Positions 27,329 through 36,513 of a DNA stretch of 64,000 bases are shown here, piece after piece. A program made the translations under genes and the position numbers. The notes beneath the pieces were generated by a model, which saw only the letters and a list, made by a program, of their open reading frames with translations, ran no database searches and had not been told where the DNA came from. Where the stretch lies: assembly GCF_005405885.1 (NCBI RefSeq), contig NZ_BJFL01000005.1, positions 62,001 through 126,000 of the forward strand, read 5' to 3'. This stretch comes from Gandjariella thermophila (GTDB lineage: Bacteria; Actinomycetota; Actinomycetes; Mycobacteriales; Pseudonocardiaceae). How positions within the stretch are numbered: position 1 is the stretch's first letter; the number at the start of each line of letters is the position of its first letter.

Positions 27329-28205
27329 TCAGTCGCGGGCGGGCGGCAACGCCCGGAGCGCGTCCAGCACGGCCGGGTCCTGCAGCCGCAGCCACCGGAC
27401 GACCTCGGAGTAGGTGGCGCAGCGCCGGGAAGAGCTGCTCGAAGCGGCCCTCCAGGCAGGGCGTGCGGCCGCCGCGAATGGTCGCCGGGTCCACCCGCAG
27501 CCCGGCGCCGGTGGCCTGCCGCACGAAGCCGAAGAACTGGTCCAGTTCGGCGTTCCACTGCGCGGTCTGCCAGAAGCCCACGCTCGGTTCGGCGCCGCGG
27601 CAGAAGTGCCCGTTGTAGTGGGTGCCGATCTCGTGACCGTCGGCGATCGCGGTGTTCAGGTCCTCGATGCGGGTGCGCACCTCCTGCGGGGAACCGCCGA
27701 AGCCGATGGACGCGCGGCCCGGCAGGTGGCCCGGGCCGGTGTACTCGCCGCGACGCGCGTCGTCGAGCAGGTAGATGCCGGACAGGAAGCCGCTGAAGTG
27801 CGCGCCGACCCGCCTGGCCAGCGGCAGCATGCGCTGCCAGTGCGCGTGGTCGCCGGCCCCGTCGAAGGAGAACAGCACGAACTGCGGTGGCCGCTCGCCC
27901 GGAGCGAGCCGGTGCAGCCACGCCGGTGTGGGACCGGCCGACCGGCTCGGGCTGCTCGGCGCGGTCGTGGTGGACCCGACCTCGGCCGACGCGCTGCCGG
28001 TCGCGGTCCGCTCGACCGGGTTCCCCGCCGTGGTCGGCGCCGCCCCGGTGGTCGGCGCGGGAGCGGTGGTGGCGCCGCCGTCGGCAGCGGCGCGGGGCGC
28101 GCCCGGCGCCGGCTGGGTATGGTCCCCGAGCACCACCAGCACGGCGACCGCGACCATCAGCGTGGCCACCGTACTCAGCCAGCCGATCCGTGTCCTTACC
28201 CGCAT
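27329..28205 (-). pseudogene. Polysaccharide deacetylase-like gene with internal deletion and frameshift
   Basis: The N-terminal part is normal: membrane helix (about 8–27), Thr/Ala-rich linker, then NodB-like FVLFSFDGAGDHAHW, GIYLLDD, GHEIGTHYNGHFC and GGRTPCLEGRF up to LFPAL near residue 263. The frame then reads nonsense. In another frame from about 27425 down to TGA 27329–27331 the sequence CATYSEVVRWLRLQDPAVLD and ALRALPPARD appears, the conserved C-terminus of this family, with G/C in every third position. More than 100 residues of the catalytic domain between these points are missing, so the enzyme should be inactive. ATG 28205 is the start. Confidence 0.75.
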
Positions 28206-28568
28206 ACCGCCCCCTCACGCGACCATGGTGGCCGCGCCATGCCCCTCCAGGAAGACGCGTGGGAGCGCGTCGCGTTCAATTGGTCCGGTCCATTCCCGGC
28301 CCCGGACCAGCCTTCCGGGCGCGGAAACCGGCGATCCGGCGGCCGTCCACCCACCACCGGGGTTACCCACCGTGCGGTCGTCAGGCGGCCGGGTGGCCAC
28401 CGGCCGCCGGCCCGGCCAGCCACTTTCGTTACCCTGCGTACCGCCGTGGCCAGCGCGAACCGACGGACCGCGGCGGTGCGCGTAAGGTCACCTTTGTCCG
28501 ATGGAACCAGCGGGCAGCCACTTCCGTTGGAGCCGGTGAAGGCGTTGGCACCCTTCAGGAGGAGTCAG
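28206..28568. other. Divergent intergenic region
   Basis: 363 bases between the deacetylase pseudogene (minus) and the BI-1 gene (plus). No gene is seen. AAGGTCACCTT (28484–28494) is a small dyad about 75 bases before the BI-1 start, and AGGAGG at 28557–28562 is its RBS. Confidence 0.4.
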
Positions 28569-29342
28569 GTGCGCACGACAGGCAATCCCGCGTTCCGCAA
28601 CCTGCCCACGGGCGGCGGGTACGGCGGCTACGCCACATTCGACACCCCGCTGGGCGCCGGTTACGGGCAGCAGGCGCGGCCCACCGCCGTCGAGCGTCCG
28701 ATGACGATCGATGACGTCGTCACCAAGACCGCCATCACGCTTGGCCTTGCCCTGGTCACCGGGGCGCTCACCGCCTACTTCCACGCCTACGGGCTGGCGT
28801 TGCCGGCACTCCTGGTCGGCCTGGTGGTGTCACTGGTCATCATCTTCCGGCGGACGCCGAGCGCCCCGCTGGTGCTGACCTACGCCGCGGCCGAGGGCGT
28901 GCTGCTGGGCGCGATCTCCGGGCTCTTCAACGCCATCTACCCGGGCATCGCGCTGCAGGCCATCCTCGGCACGTTCGGGGTGTTCGCCGCGATGCTGGTG
29001 GTCTACAAGACCGGTGCGGTCCGGGTCACCCCGCGGCTGACCAAGTGGGTCATCGGCGCCACGGTCGGCGCGTTCCTGCTCATGCTGGCCGACCTGCTGT
29101 TCTCGCTGTTCCACGTGGACACCGGGCTGCGTGACGGCGGTCCGCTGGCCATCATCTTCAGCCTGGTCGTGATCGGCATCGCCGCGTTCAACTTCCTGCT
29201 GGACTTCGACGCCGCCGACCGGATGATCCGGGCCGGGCTGCCGGCGAAGTTCGCCTGGTACGCGGCGTTCGGCCTGATGACCACGCTGGTCTGGCTGTAC
29301 CTGGAGATCCTCCGGCTGCTGTCCTACCTGCAACGCCAGTAA
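28569..29342 (+). CDS. Bax inhibitor-1 / YccA family membrane protein
   Basis: 257 residues. A Gly/Pro-rich 45-residue N-terminus is followed by about seven membrane helices with the BI-1 family C-terminal helix (FLLDFDAADRMIRAGLPAKFAWYAAFGL). Bacterial members are pH-sensitive calcium leak channels or protease-modulating proteins; no function is known in actinobacteria. GTG 28569 has a strong AGGAGG six bases away. A perfect 20-bp hairpin follows the TAA stop. Confidence 0.88.
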   Translation: MRTTGNPAFRNLPTGGGYGGYATFDTPLGAGYGQQARPTAVERPMTIDDVVTKTAITLGLALVTGALTAYFHAYGLALPALLVGLVVSLVIIFRRTPSAPLVLTYAAAEGVLLGAISGLFNAIYPGIALQAILGTFGVFAAMLVVYKTGAVRVTPRLTKWVIGATVGAFLLMLADLLFSLFHVDTGLRDGGPLAIIFSLVVIGIAAFNFLLDFDAADRMIRAGLPAKFAWYAAFGLMTTLVWLYLEILRLLSYLQRQ

Positions 29343-29350
29343 CCGGCCAG

Positions 29351-29393
29351 GCGAGAAGGGGCGCCCGGGATCATCCCGGGCGCCCCTTCTCGC
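29351..29393. terminator. Bidirectional terminator (20-bp perfect stem)
   Basis: GCGAGAAGGGGCGCCCGGGA (29351–29370) pairs perfectly with 29374–29393 around a TCA loop, exactly between the convergent BI-1 and thiolase genes. Confidence 0.85.
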
Positions 29394-29401
29394 GCCGGTG
29401 C

Positions 29402-30622
29402 TCAGCTCAGCCGCTCGACAATCATGGCCATGCCCTGACCGCCGCCGACGCACATCGTCTCCAGGCCGAACTGCTTGTCGTGGAAGCGCAGCGAGTTCAG
29501 CAGCGTGGTGGCGATCCGCGCGCCGGTCATGCCGAACGGGTGGCCCACCGCGATCGCCCCGCCGTTGACGTTGAGCTTCTCCAGCGGGATGCCCAGGTCC
29601 TGGTACGACGGGATGACCTGGGCGGCGAACGCCTCGTTGATCTCCACCAGGTCGATGTCGTCGATGGTCATGCCGGCCTTGGCCAGCGCGCGCCGGCTGG
29701 CCTCCACCGGGCCCAACCCCATGATCTCCGGGGACAGCGCGGACACCCCGGTGGACACGATCCTGGCCAGCGGGGTCAGCCCGAGTTCGCGGGCCTTGGT
29801 GTCGGACATGACGACCAGCGCCGCCGCGCCGTCGTTGAGCGGGCAGCAGTTACCCGCGGTGACCCGGCCGTCCGGCCGGAACACCGGCTTGAGCTGGGAC
29901 ACCTTCTCGTAGGTGGTGCCCGGCCGGGGGCCGTCGTCGGTGTCCACCACGCGGCCGTCCGGCAGCGTCACCGGGGTGATCTCGCGGGCCCAGAAGCCGT
30001 CCTTGATGGCCTGCTCGGCGAGGTTCTGCGAGCGCACGCCGAAGTGGTCCATCTCCTCCCGGCTCACGCCCTTGAGCAGGGCCAGGTTCTCCGCGGTCTG
30101 GCCCATCGCGATGTAGATGTCCGGCAGCGCGCCGTTCTCCCTCGGGTCCTGCCAGTGCTCGGCGCCCTGCTCGGCGGTCCGCTCGGTGCGCGCCTCCGCG
30201 TCGGCGAACAGCGGGTTGTGCGTGTCCGGCCAGGAGTCCGAGTTGCCCTTGGCGTACCGGGACACGGTCTCCACGCCGGCGCTGATGAACACGTCGCCCT
30301 CGCCGGCCTTGATCGCGTGGAAGGCCATCCGCGTGGTCTGCAGGCTGGACGCGCAGTACCGCGTCGTGGTGCACCCCGGCAGATGGTCGAAGCCCAGCAG
30401 CACGGCGATCACCCGGGCCATGTTGAAGCCCTGCTCGCCGCCGGGGAGGCCGCAGCCGAGCATCAGGTCGTCGATGTCCTTCGGGTCAAGCTGGGGAACC
30501 TGGTCCAGTGCCGCACGCACGATCTGGGCGGCCAGGTCGTCGGGTCGGATGTCAACCAGCGATCCCTTGCCGGCGCGCCCAATCGGGGACCGGGTGGCGG
30601 CGACAATCACGGCCTCGGGCAT
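29402..30622 (-). CDS. Acetyl-CoA acyltransferase (thiolase)
   Basis: 406 residues. Thiolase signatures: nucleophilic Cys90 in RYCASSLQ, NGGAIAVGHPFGMTGAR (His about 358) and the C-terminal CVGGGQGMA (second Cys about 391). It catalyses thiolytic cleavage of 3-ketoacyl-CoA or acetoacetyl-CoA formation; the actinobacterial position next to the SGNH and cbs genes matches Rv1074c (fadA3). Chain-length preference cannot be read. ATG 30622 follows AAGGAG. Confidence 0.93.
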   Translation of the reverse strand: MPEAVIVAATRSPIGRAGKGSLVDIRPDDLAAQIVRAALDQVPQLDPKDIDDLMLGCGLPGGEQGFNMARVIAVLLGFDHLPGCTTTRYCASSLQTTRMAFHAIKAGEGDVFISAGVETVSRYAKGNSDSWPDTHNPLFADAEARTERTAEQGAEHWQDPRENGALPDIYIAMGQTAENLALLKGVSREEMDHFGVRSQNLAEQAIKDGFWAREITPVTLPDGRVVDTDDGPRPGTTYEKVSQLKPVFRPDGRVTAGNCCPLNDGAAALVVMSDTKARELGLTPLARIVSTGVSALSPEIMGLGPVEASRRALAKAGMTIDDIDLVEINEAFAAQVIPSYQDLGIPLEKLNVNGGAIAVGHPFGMTGARIATTLLNSLRFHDKQFGLETMCVGGGQGMAMIVERLS

Positions 30623-30760
30623 TGTGGAACTCCTTCGTTCACAAGCGGGGATGTGGTCAGCGTAGAGCGGTGAGGCACCCGAACGAGACCCAGTGTCGAC
30701 CCGGTACCAGCGTCGTGCCGCGTCAAGGTGACGGGATTGTCAGCATCTCGGAGCGCGCCT

Positions 30761-31693
30761 TCAGGACTGAACCGGTTCCGGGCGGCCCAACGCCCGGTTC
30801 AGCCAGGCGACCACGCGCGCGGTGGGGCGCCGCGCCTCGGCGGTGGCCGAGCGGGTGGGTAGCGCGGGCAGCGGACCGCCGCTCCACACCCCGGCCACGC
30901 TGCACAGCGCGGGAAGGATCACCGCGGCCGCCGCCTCGTAGCCGGCGGCGTTGGGATGGAACCGGTCGGCGCTGAACAGGTCGGTGGGCCGGGCCAGGAA
31001 CTCCGGCGAGAGCAGGTCGGCCAGCGCCACCGGGATCCCGCCGGCCCGCTCCACCTCACCCCGCTGCATACGGGCCAACGTCAGGCTCCAACTGCGGGCC
31101 ACCGCGCGCAGCGGCTGCGGGATCGGCCGGATGGCGCCCAGGTCCGGGCAGGTGCCGACGACCACGCCGACGCCGGCGGCGGTCAGCCGGCGCACCTCGA
31201 CGCCGAGCAGCCGGGCGGAGACGTGCACCGGCATCTTGGTGGTCACGTCGTTGGCCCCGATGACCACCAGGGCCACGTCCGGCCGGGCGGCGAGCGCGCG
31301 GTCGACCTGCCCGGGCAGGCTGCGCGTGGTGGAGCCGCTGATCGCGTAGGTGGCCAGCCGCACCGGCCGCTCCGCCTCCTCCGCCAAGCCCCTGGCCAGC
31401 AGCACTCCCGGCAGTTGCTCGGCGCTCTCCACGCCCACCCCGGCGGCCGACGAGTCGCCGAGCACCGCGAAGCACAGCGGGTTCGCGGTGCCGAAGACCA
31501 CCTCGTCGGTTACCGGCCCGCTGCCGTCGGGCAGGTAGATGCCGTCGGCGCACGGCGGCGGCGCCTCGGGGACGCCGATGACCAGCCGGGCGCGCCGGGA
31601 CTGCTCGGTGAGCAGCCCGTACGCGGCACCGGAGAGCCCTCCGATGGCACCCGCCGCCATCGCCACGGTGCGGAACGCGCGCAGCGCGGTCAC
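30761..31693 (-). CDS. SGNH/GDSL-type esterase, exported or membrane-anchored
   Basis: 310 residues with an N-terminal hydrophobic helix (about 8–27). SGNH blocks: nucleophile in LGDSSAAG (Ser81), a Gly in block II, GAND (about 152), and DRFHPN (about 244) with the catalytic Asp/His. It probably hydrolyses acyl esters at the cell surface. Same position as Rv1075c, between the thiolase and cbs. It starts at GTG 31693. Confidence 0.87.
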   Translation of the reverse strand: MTALRAFRTVAMAAGAIGGLSGAAYGLLTEQSRRARLVIGVPEAPPPCADGIYLPDGSGPVTDEVVFGTANPLCFAVLGDSSAAGVGVESAEQLPGVLLARGLAEEAERPVRLATYAISGSTTRSLPGQVDRALAARPDVALVVIGANDVTTKMPVHVSARLLGVEVRRLTAAGVGVVVGTCPDLGAIRPIPQPLRAVARSWSLTLARMQRGEVERAGGIPVALADLLSPEFLARPTDLFSADRFHPNAAGYEAAAAVILPALCSVAGVWSGGPLPALPTRSATAEARRPTARVVAWLNRALGRPEPVQS

Positions 31694-31991
31694 CCCGACC
31701 TCCCTCCGTCTCTACCGAGCGGTAACGCGTCGACGACCTCGGTGTCCCCCTCGTCTGGCTTCGTCAGCAGGACAATCCGATTAAAGCGCCAGCCACGATG
31801 GTGATGCGCACACGTTCGGTTCGCGCGCGGACCGGGCCGCTTTCAGATGTTCGCGTTAACCGCCCAGCCCGTGCGGTCGCCGCGTCCGGGCGCTCCTGCG
31901 GCGTGTTTCGTTCGCGCGGCCGGAAACGCGCCGCCAGCCTCGGCTGTCCTAGGCTGCTGGAACGGGTCTCGTGGTCAGTGGGAGGGCAGCT

Positions 31992-33362
31992 GTGGAGTAC
32001 GCCGAGCACGTCGTCGACCTGGTCGGGAACACGCCGCTGGTGCGGCTGAACTCGGTCACCGAGGGGCTGTCCCCGCTGGTGCTGGCCAAGGTGGAGTACT
32101 TCAACCCGGGCGGCAGCGTGAAGGACCGGATCGCGCTGCGCATGGTGGAGGCGGCGGAGCGCTCCGGGGAACTCGCGCCCGGCGGCACGATCGTCGAGCC
32201 CACCTCGGGCAACACCGGGGTCGGGCTGGCCATGGTGGCCCAGCGCAAGGGCTACCGGTGCGTGTTCGTCTGCCCGGACAAGGTCAGCGAGGACAAGCAG
32301 AACGTGCTGCGCGCGTACGGCGCCGAGGTGGTGGTCTGCCCGACCGCCGTGCCGCCGGACCATCCGGACTCCTACTACAGCGTCTCCGACCGGCTGGTCG
32401 GCGAGATCCCCGGCGCGTGGAAGCCGAACCAGTACGCCAACCAGGAGAACCCGGCCAGCCACTACCACTCCACCGGCCCGGAGATCTGGCGGCAGACCGA
32501 AGGCCGGGTCACGCACTTCGTCGCCGGCATCGGCACCGGAGGAACGATCTCCGGGACCGGTCGCTACCTCAAGGAGATCTCCGGTGGCCGCGTGAAGATC
32601 ATCGGCGCGGACCCGGAGGGCTCGGTGTACTCCGGCGGCAGCGGCCGCCCGTACCTGGTGGAGGGCGTCGGTGAGGACTTCTGGCCGGCCACCTACGACC
32701 GGGACGTCTGCGACGAGATCGTGCCGATCTCCGACGGCGACTCCTTCCTGATCACCCGTCGGCTGGCCCGGGAGGAGGGGCTGCTGGTCGGCGGGTCGTG
32801 CGGGATGGCGGTGGCCGGCGCGCTTCGGGTCGCCGAGCGGTGCGGCCCGGACGACGTGATCGTGGTGCTGCTGCCCGACGGCGGGCGGGGCTACCTGACC
32901 AAGGTGTTCAATGACGCCTGGATGGCCTCCTACGGCTTCCTGCCGCCGGACTCCACCGGCGCCACCGTGGGCGACGTGCTGCGCCGCAAGGACGGCACCA
33001 TGCCGGACCTGGTGCACGTGCACCCGAACGAGACGGTGGCGGACGCGGTGACCATCCTGCGCGAGTTCGGGGTGTCCCAGATGCCGGTGGTCAACGCCGA
33101 GCCGCCGGTGATGGCCGCCGAGGTGGCCGGCGCGGTGAACGAGCGGGACCTGCTGGACGCCCTGTTCACCGGCAAGGCGCACCTCGCCGACCGGGTGGAG
33201 CAGCACATGTCCCCCCCGCTTCCGACCATCGGCGCCGGGGAGCCGATCAGCACGGCCATGTCCGCGCTCTCCGGGGCGGACGGTGCGCTGGTGCTGGTGG
33301 GCGGCAAGCCGGCCGGCGTGGTGACCCGGCAGGACGTGCTCGGCTTCCTTGCCGGCCGGTGA
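31992..33362 (+). CDS. cbs: Cystathionine beta-synthase
   Basis: 456 residues. PLP-binding Lys44 in NPGGSVKDR, the SGNTGVG phosphate loop (about 74–80), GIGTGGTISG, and a C-terminal pair of CBS (Bateman) domains (about 335–456). It condenses serine and homocysteine to cystathionine. With metB 1.5 kb downstream it supplies transsulfuration. GTG 31992 has GGAGGG upstream and a TAGGCT -10 at 31950–31955. Same order as Rv1077–Rv1079. Confidence 0.95.
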   Translation: MEYAEHVVDLVGNTPLVRLNSVTEGLSPLVLAKVEYFNPGGSVKDRIALRMVEAAERSGELAPGGTIVEPTSGNTGVGLAMVAQRKGYRCVFVCPDKVSEDKQNVLRAYGAEVVVCPTAVPPDHPDSYYSVSDRLVGEIPGAWKPNQYANQENPASHYHSTGPEIWRQTEGRVTHFVAGIGTGGTISGTGRYLKEISGGRVKIIGADPEGSVYSGGSGRPYLVEGVGEDFWPATYDRDVCDEIVPISDGDSFLITRRLAREEGLLVGGSCGMAVAGALRVAERCGPDDVIVVLLPDGGRGYLTKVFNDAWMASYGFLPPDSTGATVGDVLRRKDGTMPDLVHVHPNETVADAVTILREFGVSQMPVVNAEPPVMAAEVAGAVNERDLLDALFTGKAHLADRVEQHMSPPLPTIGAGEPISTAMSALSGADGALVLVGGKPAGVVTRQDVLGFLAGR

Positions 33363-33504
33363 CCTGACCGGCGAGGTGGCCGGGCCTTGCCGGTGACGAA
33401 CCTCGCATCCGGTAACCGGCAAGTTGCCACGTCCGAACGGAGTATCCGCTAGGTTGGCCCGGACGTGACGAAATGACGCTGAACCGAGGGGGTTCGAATA
33501 CCCG

Positions 33505-34836
33505 ATGAGTGCTCCCCAGCCGCCCGAGCAGAAACCCCGGCAGGGCGGCCAGCCGAGCCAGGAGCGGCCCGGCTCGCCGGCGCAGACCGGCGCGACCGGG
33601 TCCGACCAGCCAACCCAGGAGGCGGCTGCCGCACCGCCGGCGCCGGCGCAGCAGTCCGCGGCGGCGGATGCGGCCTCGGCCGGCGGCGCGGCGGGGGAGA
33701 AGACCAACCCGGACGCCACCCAGGTGGTCTCCGGCGGCGGTGCTGAAACGCCGCCGAAGGGACCGGAGGGCACCACCCAGATGATCCCGCCCGGCGGCCA
33801 GACCGCCGCGGACACCACCCAGCGGGTCGAGCCGGGCGCCGCGGGTAACCCGGACGCCACCCAGGTCGTGCCACCGGGCCAGCAGGCCGGAACTCCCGGG
33901 CAGCAGGGCGCCCCGGGTTGGCAGGTGAGTGCCGCCGGCCAGCAGCCCGGTGCTCCAGGGCACCCCGGCGCTTCCGGGCAGCCTGGCCAGCCCTACGGGC
34001 AGCAGCCCTTTGGCGGCCAGCCACAGTACCCGGGCCAGCAGCCGTGGGGCGGCCAGTACTCCGGGCAGCCTTACCCGGGTCAGCAGTTCCCCGGCCAGCA
34101 ACCCTCGGGACAGCCGTATCCCGGTGCTCCCGGCCAGCAGGGCTACGGCGGCCCGCAGCAGTTCCCGCAGGCACCGCCGGGCGGCTACCCCGGCCAGCCG
34201 GCACAGCCCGGTCAGCAGGGTTGGCCGGGCACGGCGAGTCCGCAGCAGCCGGGGTGGCCGGCCGCCGGCCAGCAGCCCGGCTTCCCGCCGCCCGGTCAGC
34301 CGTACCCGGGTGGGCCCGGCCAGCCGCCCGGTGCCTGGCCCGGCGCCCCGCAGCAGCAGTGGGCCACCCAGCCGGGCGCCGGGCAGCCCTATGCCCAGCC
34401 CGGGTACGCACCACCCTCGGGGCCGCTGGCCGACTGGGGCCGCCGGGTGGTGGCCTACCTGATCGACGGCGGCATCCCGTTCCTGGGGATGGTGCTGGCG
34501 TACGGGCTGGGCTTCCTCATCGGACGGAGCACCATCTTTGTTGCTGGGGTTCTGGCTCTGATCGGATGGCTCGGCGCACTGGCGTTCATTCTGTGGAACA
34601 CCTGCCACCGCCAGGGAAGCACCGGCCAGTCGGTGGGTAAGTCTGTGGCCAAGACGAAGCTCATCAAGGAGGACACCGGGCAGCCCGTCGGGTTCGGCGC
34701 GGCCCTGGGCCGGCAGTTCTGCCACATCCTGGACGGCTTCCTGTTCATCGGCTACCTGCGCCCGCTGTGGGACGCCAAGAAGCAGACGTTCGCGGACTCG
34801 ATCGTCGGCACGCTGGTGGTCCGCACCGAGCCGTAG
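33505..34836 (+). CDS. RDD-domain membrane protein with long Pro/Gly/Gln-rich N-terminus (Pra-like)
   Basis: 443 residues. Residues 1–310 are disordered and Gly/Pro/Gln-rich with many YPGQQ-type repeats. Residues about 312–440 form an RDD domain with membrane helices, beginning [19 protein letters not shown]. Position between cbs and metB matches the proline-rich antigen gene pra (Rv1078). Within 65–120 the short motif (D/G)(A/T)TQ(V/M/R)(V/I) recurs four times, possibly kinase or FHA-docking threonines (inference). The function is unknown. Confidence 0.85.
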   Translation: MSAPQPPEQKPRQGGQPSQERPGSPAQTGATGSDQPTQEAAAAPPAPAQQSAAADAASAGGAAGEKTNPDATQVVSGGGAETPPKGPEGTTQMIPPGGQTAADTTQRVEPGAAGNPDATQVVPPGQQAGTPGQQGAPGWQVSAAGQQPGAPGHPGASGQPGQPYGQQPFGGQPQYPGQQPWGGQYSGQPYPGQQFPGQQPSGQPYPGAPGQQGYGGPQQFPQAPPGGYPGQPAQPGQQGWPGTASPQQPGWPAAGQQPGFPPPGQPYPGGPGQPPGAWPGAPQQQWATQPGAGQPYAQPGYAPPSGPLADWGRRVVAYLIDGGIPFLGMVLAYGLGFLIGRSTIFVAGVLALIGWLGALAFILWNTCHRQGSTGQSVGKSVAKTKLIKEDTGQPVGFGAALGRQFCHILDGFLFIGYLRPLWDAKKQTFADSIVGTLVVRTEP

Positions 34837-34852
34837 CTCCGCGGTGTCCGGC

Positions 34853-34894
34853 GCCACGTCGCCGCCGGACGGGTCAGTCCGGCGGCGACGTGGC
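34853..34894. terminator. Strong hairpin terminator after the RDD gene
   Basis: GCCACGTCGCCGCCGGAC (34853–34870) pairs perfectly with 34877–34894 around GGGTCA, 16 bases after the RDD stop and before the metB -10. Confidence 0.75.
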
Positions 34895-34915
34895 ACGGAC
34901 CGTAGGCTCTCGCTC

Positions 34916-36073
34916 ATGGTGCACAGCGCCGACGAGTTCGGATTCGCGACCAGGGCGATCCACGCCGGGCAGGACGCCGACCCCGCGTCCGGGTCGGTGA
35001 TCGTGCCCATCCACGCCACCTCCACCTACGCGCAGGACGGCGTGGGCGGGTTGCGCGCCGGGTACGAGTACTCCCGCACCGGCAACCCGACCCGTACCGC
35101 GTTGGAGGAGTGCCTGGCCAGCCTGGAGGGCGGCCGGTACGCGCGGGCGTTCGCCTCGGGCATGGCCGCCACGGACGCGGTGCTGCGCGCGCTGTGCCGG
35201 CCCGGCGACCACCTGGTCATCCCGGACGACGCCTACGGCGGCACCTTCCGCCTGGTCGACAAGGTGCTCACCGGGTGGGGCATCGAGTACACCCCCGTTC
35301 GGCTGTCCGATGTGGACGGCGTGCGGGCGGCGGTGCGGCCGAACACCAGGGTGATCTGGTGCGAGACGCCGACCAACCCGCTGCTGGGCATCGCCGACGT
35401 CGCGGCGCTGGCCGATCTGTCCAGGGACACCGGCACCACGCTGGTGGTGGACAACACCTTCGCCTCGCCCTACCTGCAGGCGCCGCTCGCGCTGGGTGCG
35501 GACGTGGTGGTCCACTCCACCACCAAGTACCTCGGCGGTCACTCCGACGTGGTGGGCGGCGCGGTGGTCACCTCGGACGAGGAACTGGCGCAGCAGGTCG
35601 CCTTCCTGCAGAACTCGGCGGGCGCCGTACCCGGGCCGTTCGACGCGTGGCTGACCCTGCGCGGCCTGAAGACGCTCGCCGTGCGGATGGAGCGGCACTC
35701 GGACAACGCCGAGCGAATCGCCGAGACGCTGTCCCGGCACCCCGCGGTGCGCCGGGTGTACTACCCGGGCCTGCCCGGCCACCCCGGCCACGAGGTGGCC
35801 GCCAAGCAGATGCGCCGGTTCGGTGGCATGGTGTCGATCAGCCTGGCCGGTGGTGAGGAGGCCGCCCTGCGACTGTGCGGCCGGACCAGGCTGTTCACCC
35901 TGGCCGAGTCGCTGGGCGGGGTGGAGTCACTGATCGAGCACCCGGGCCGGATGACGCACGCCAGCACCGCGGGCTCACTCCTGGCGGTGCCCGCCGACCT
36001 GGTGCGGCTGTCCGTGGGCATCGAGGACCCGGACGACCTCGTCGCGGATCTGCTCGGCGCGCTGGACGGATAG
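34916..36073 (+). CDS. metB: Cystathionine gamma-synthase
   Basis: 385 residues, a full-length Cys/Met-metabolism PLP enzyme. Signature HSTTKYLGGHSDVVGG carries the PLP Lys near 203; YEYSRTGNPTR and AFASGMAAT are also typical. It forms cystathionine from an activated homoserine ester and cysteine; some actinobacterial members work as gamma-lyases. ATG 34916 lies seven bases after TAGGCT (34903–34908) without an RBS, so it is leaderless. The stop is four bases from a convergent small gene. Confidence 0.93.
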   Translation: MVHSADEFGFATRAIHAGQDADPASGSVIVPIHATSTYAQDGVGGLRAGYEYSRTGNPTRTALEECLASLEGGRYARAFASGMAATDAVLRALCRPGDHLVIPDDAYGGTFRLVDKVLTGWGIEYTPVRLSDVDGVRAAVRPNTRVIWCETPTNPLLGIADVAALADLSRDTGTTLVVDNTFASPYLQAPLALGADVVVHSTTKYLGGHSDVVGGAVVTSDEELAQQVAFLQNSAGAVPGPFDAWLTLRGLKTLAVRMERHSDNAERIAETLSRHPAVRRVYYPGLPGHPGHEVAAKQMRRFGGMVSISLAGGEEAALRLCGRTRLFTLAESLGGVESLIEHPGRMTHASTAGSLLAVPADLVRLSVGIEDPDDLVADLLGALDG

Positions 36074-36077
36074 TCCG

Positions 36078-36341
36078 TCAGGGGCGGCGCTGGGCCATCC
36101 CGTTGTCGTGCTGCTGGACCGCGTTCCCCATCGCCTGCGCCGGCCTGCCCTGCGCCGGCAGCCGGTTGGTGTCCACGCAGCCACCCACCAGCTCGACCAC
36201 GCCGTCATGCCGCACATATCGTCCAGGGTTCCCGCAGCCGGCATCCGCCACGGTGAAGACGGCGGCACCGGTGAGGGCGGCCGCCGCGGCGACCGCCCCG
36301 GCGAACGGAAGCGCCGTCGCGACCCGTGCCACGAGCGCCAT
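36078..36341 (-). CDS. Small secreted or membrane protein, unknown function
   Basis: 87 residues. A hydrophobic N-terminus (about 8–31, Ala-rich) looks like a signal peptide or anchor. The mature part has two Cys (ADAGCGNPGRY and LVGGCVDTNRLP) that could form a disulfide, and a hydrophilic Gln/Asn-rich tail. GGGAGGTGG precedes ATG 36341. Not assigned to a family, but the signal, RBS and codon bias support a real gene. Confidence 0.7.
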   Translation of the reverse strand: MALVARVATALPFAGAVAAAAALTGAAVFTVADAGCGNPGRYVRHDGVVELVGGCVDTNRLPAQGRPAQAMGNAVQQHDNGMAQRRP

Positions 36342-36513
36342 GCCACCTCCCAGGTCGGGTTACCCAAGGTAGTACGCGAACCGGCGGCAGTCGGATCAAC
36401 GTCAACGGCCCGCGCCGGCGTCCGTACCGAGAGTACCCGGCTTCCGCGGTGCCGTCCTGACATCCATCTCACGCGGCGCGCGTACCGTGTTTGGCCTGGC
36501 AGGATCTAGCGCC

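Noticed and set aside
34000-34400. Repetitive Gln/Pro/Gly-coding DNA resembling a repeat array
   Set aside because: It is low-complexity coding sequence of the RDD protein, with no regular spacers, so not CRISPR.
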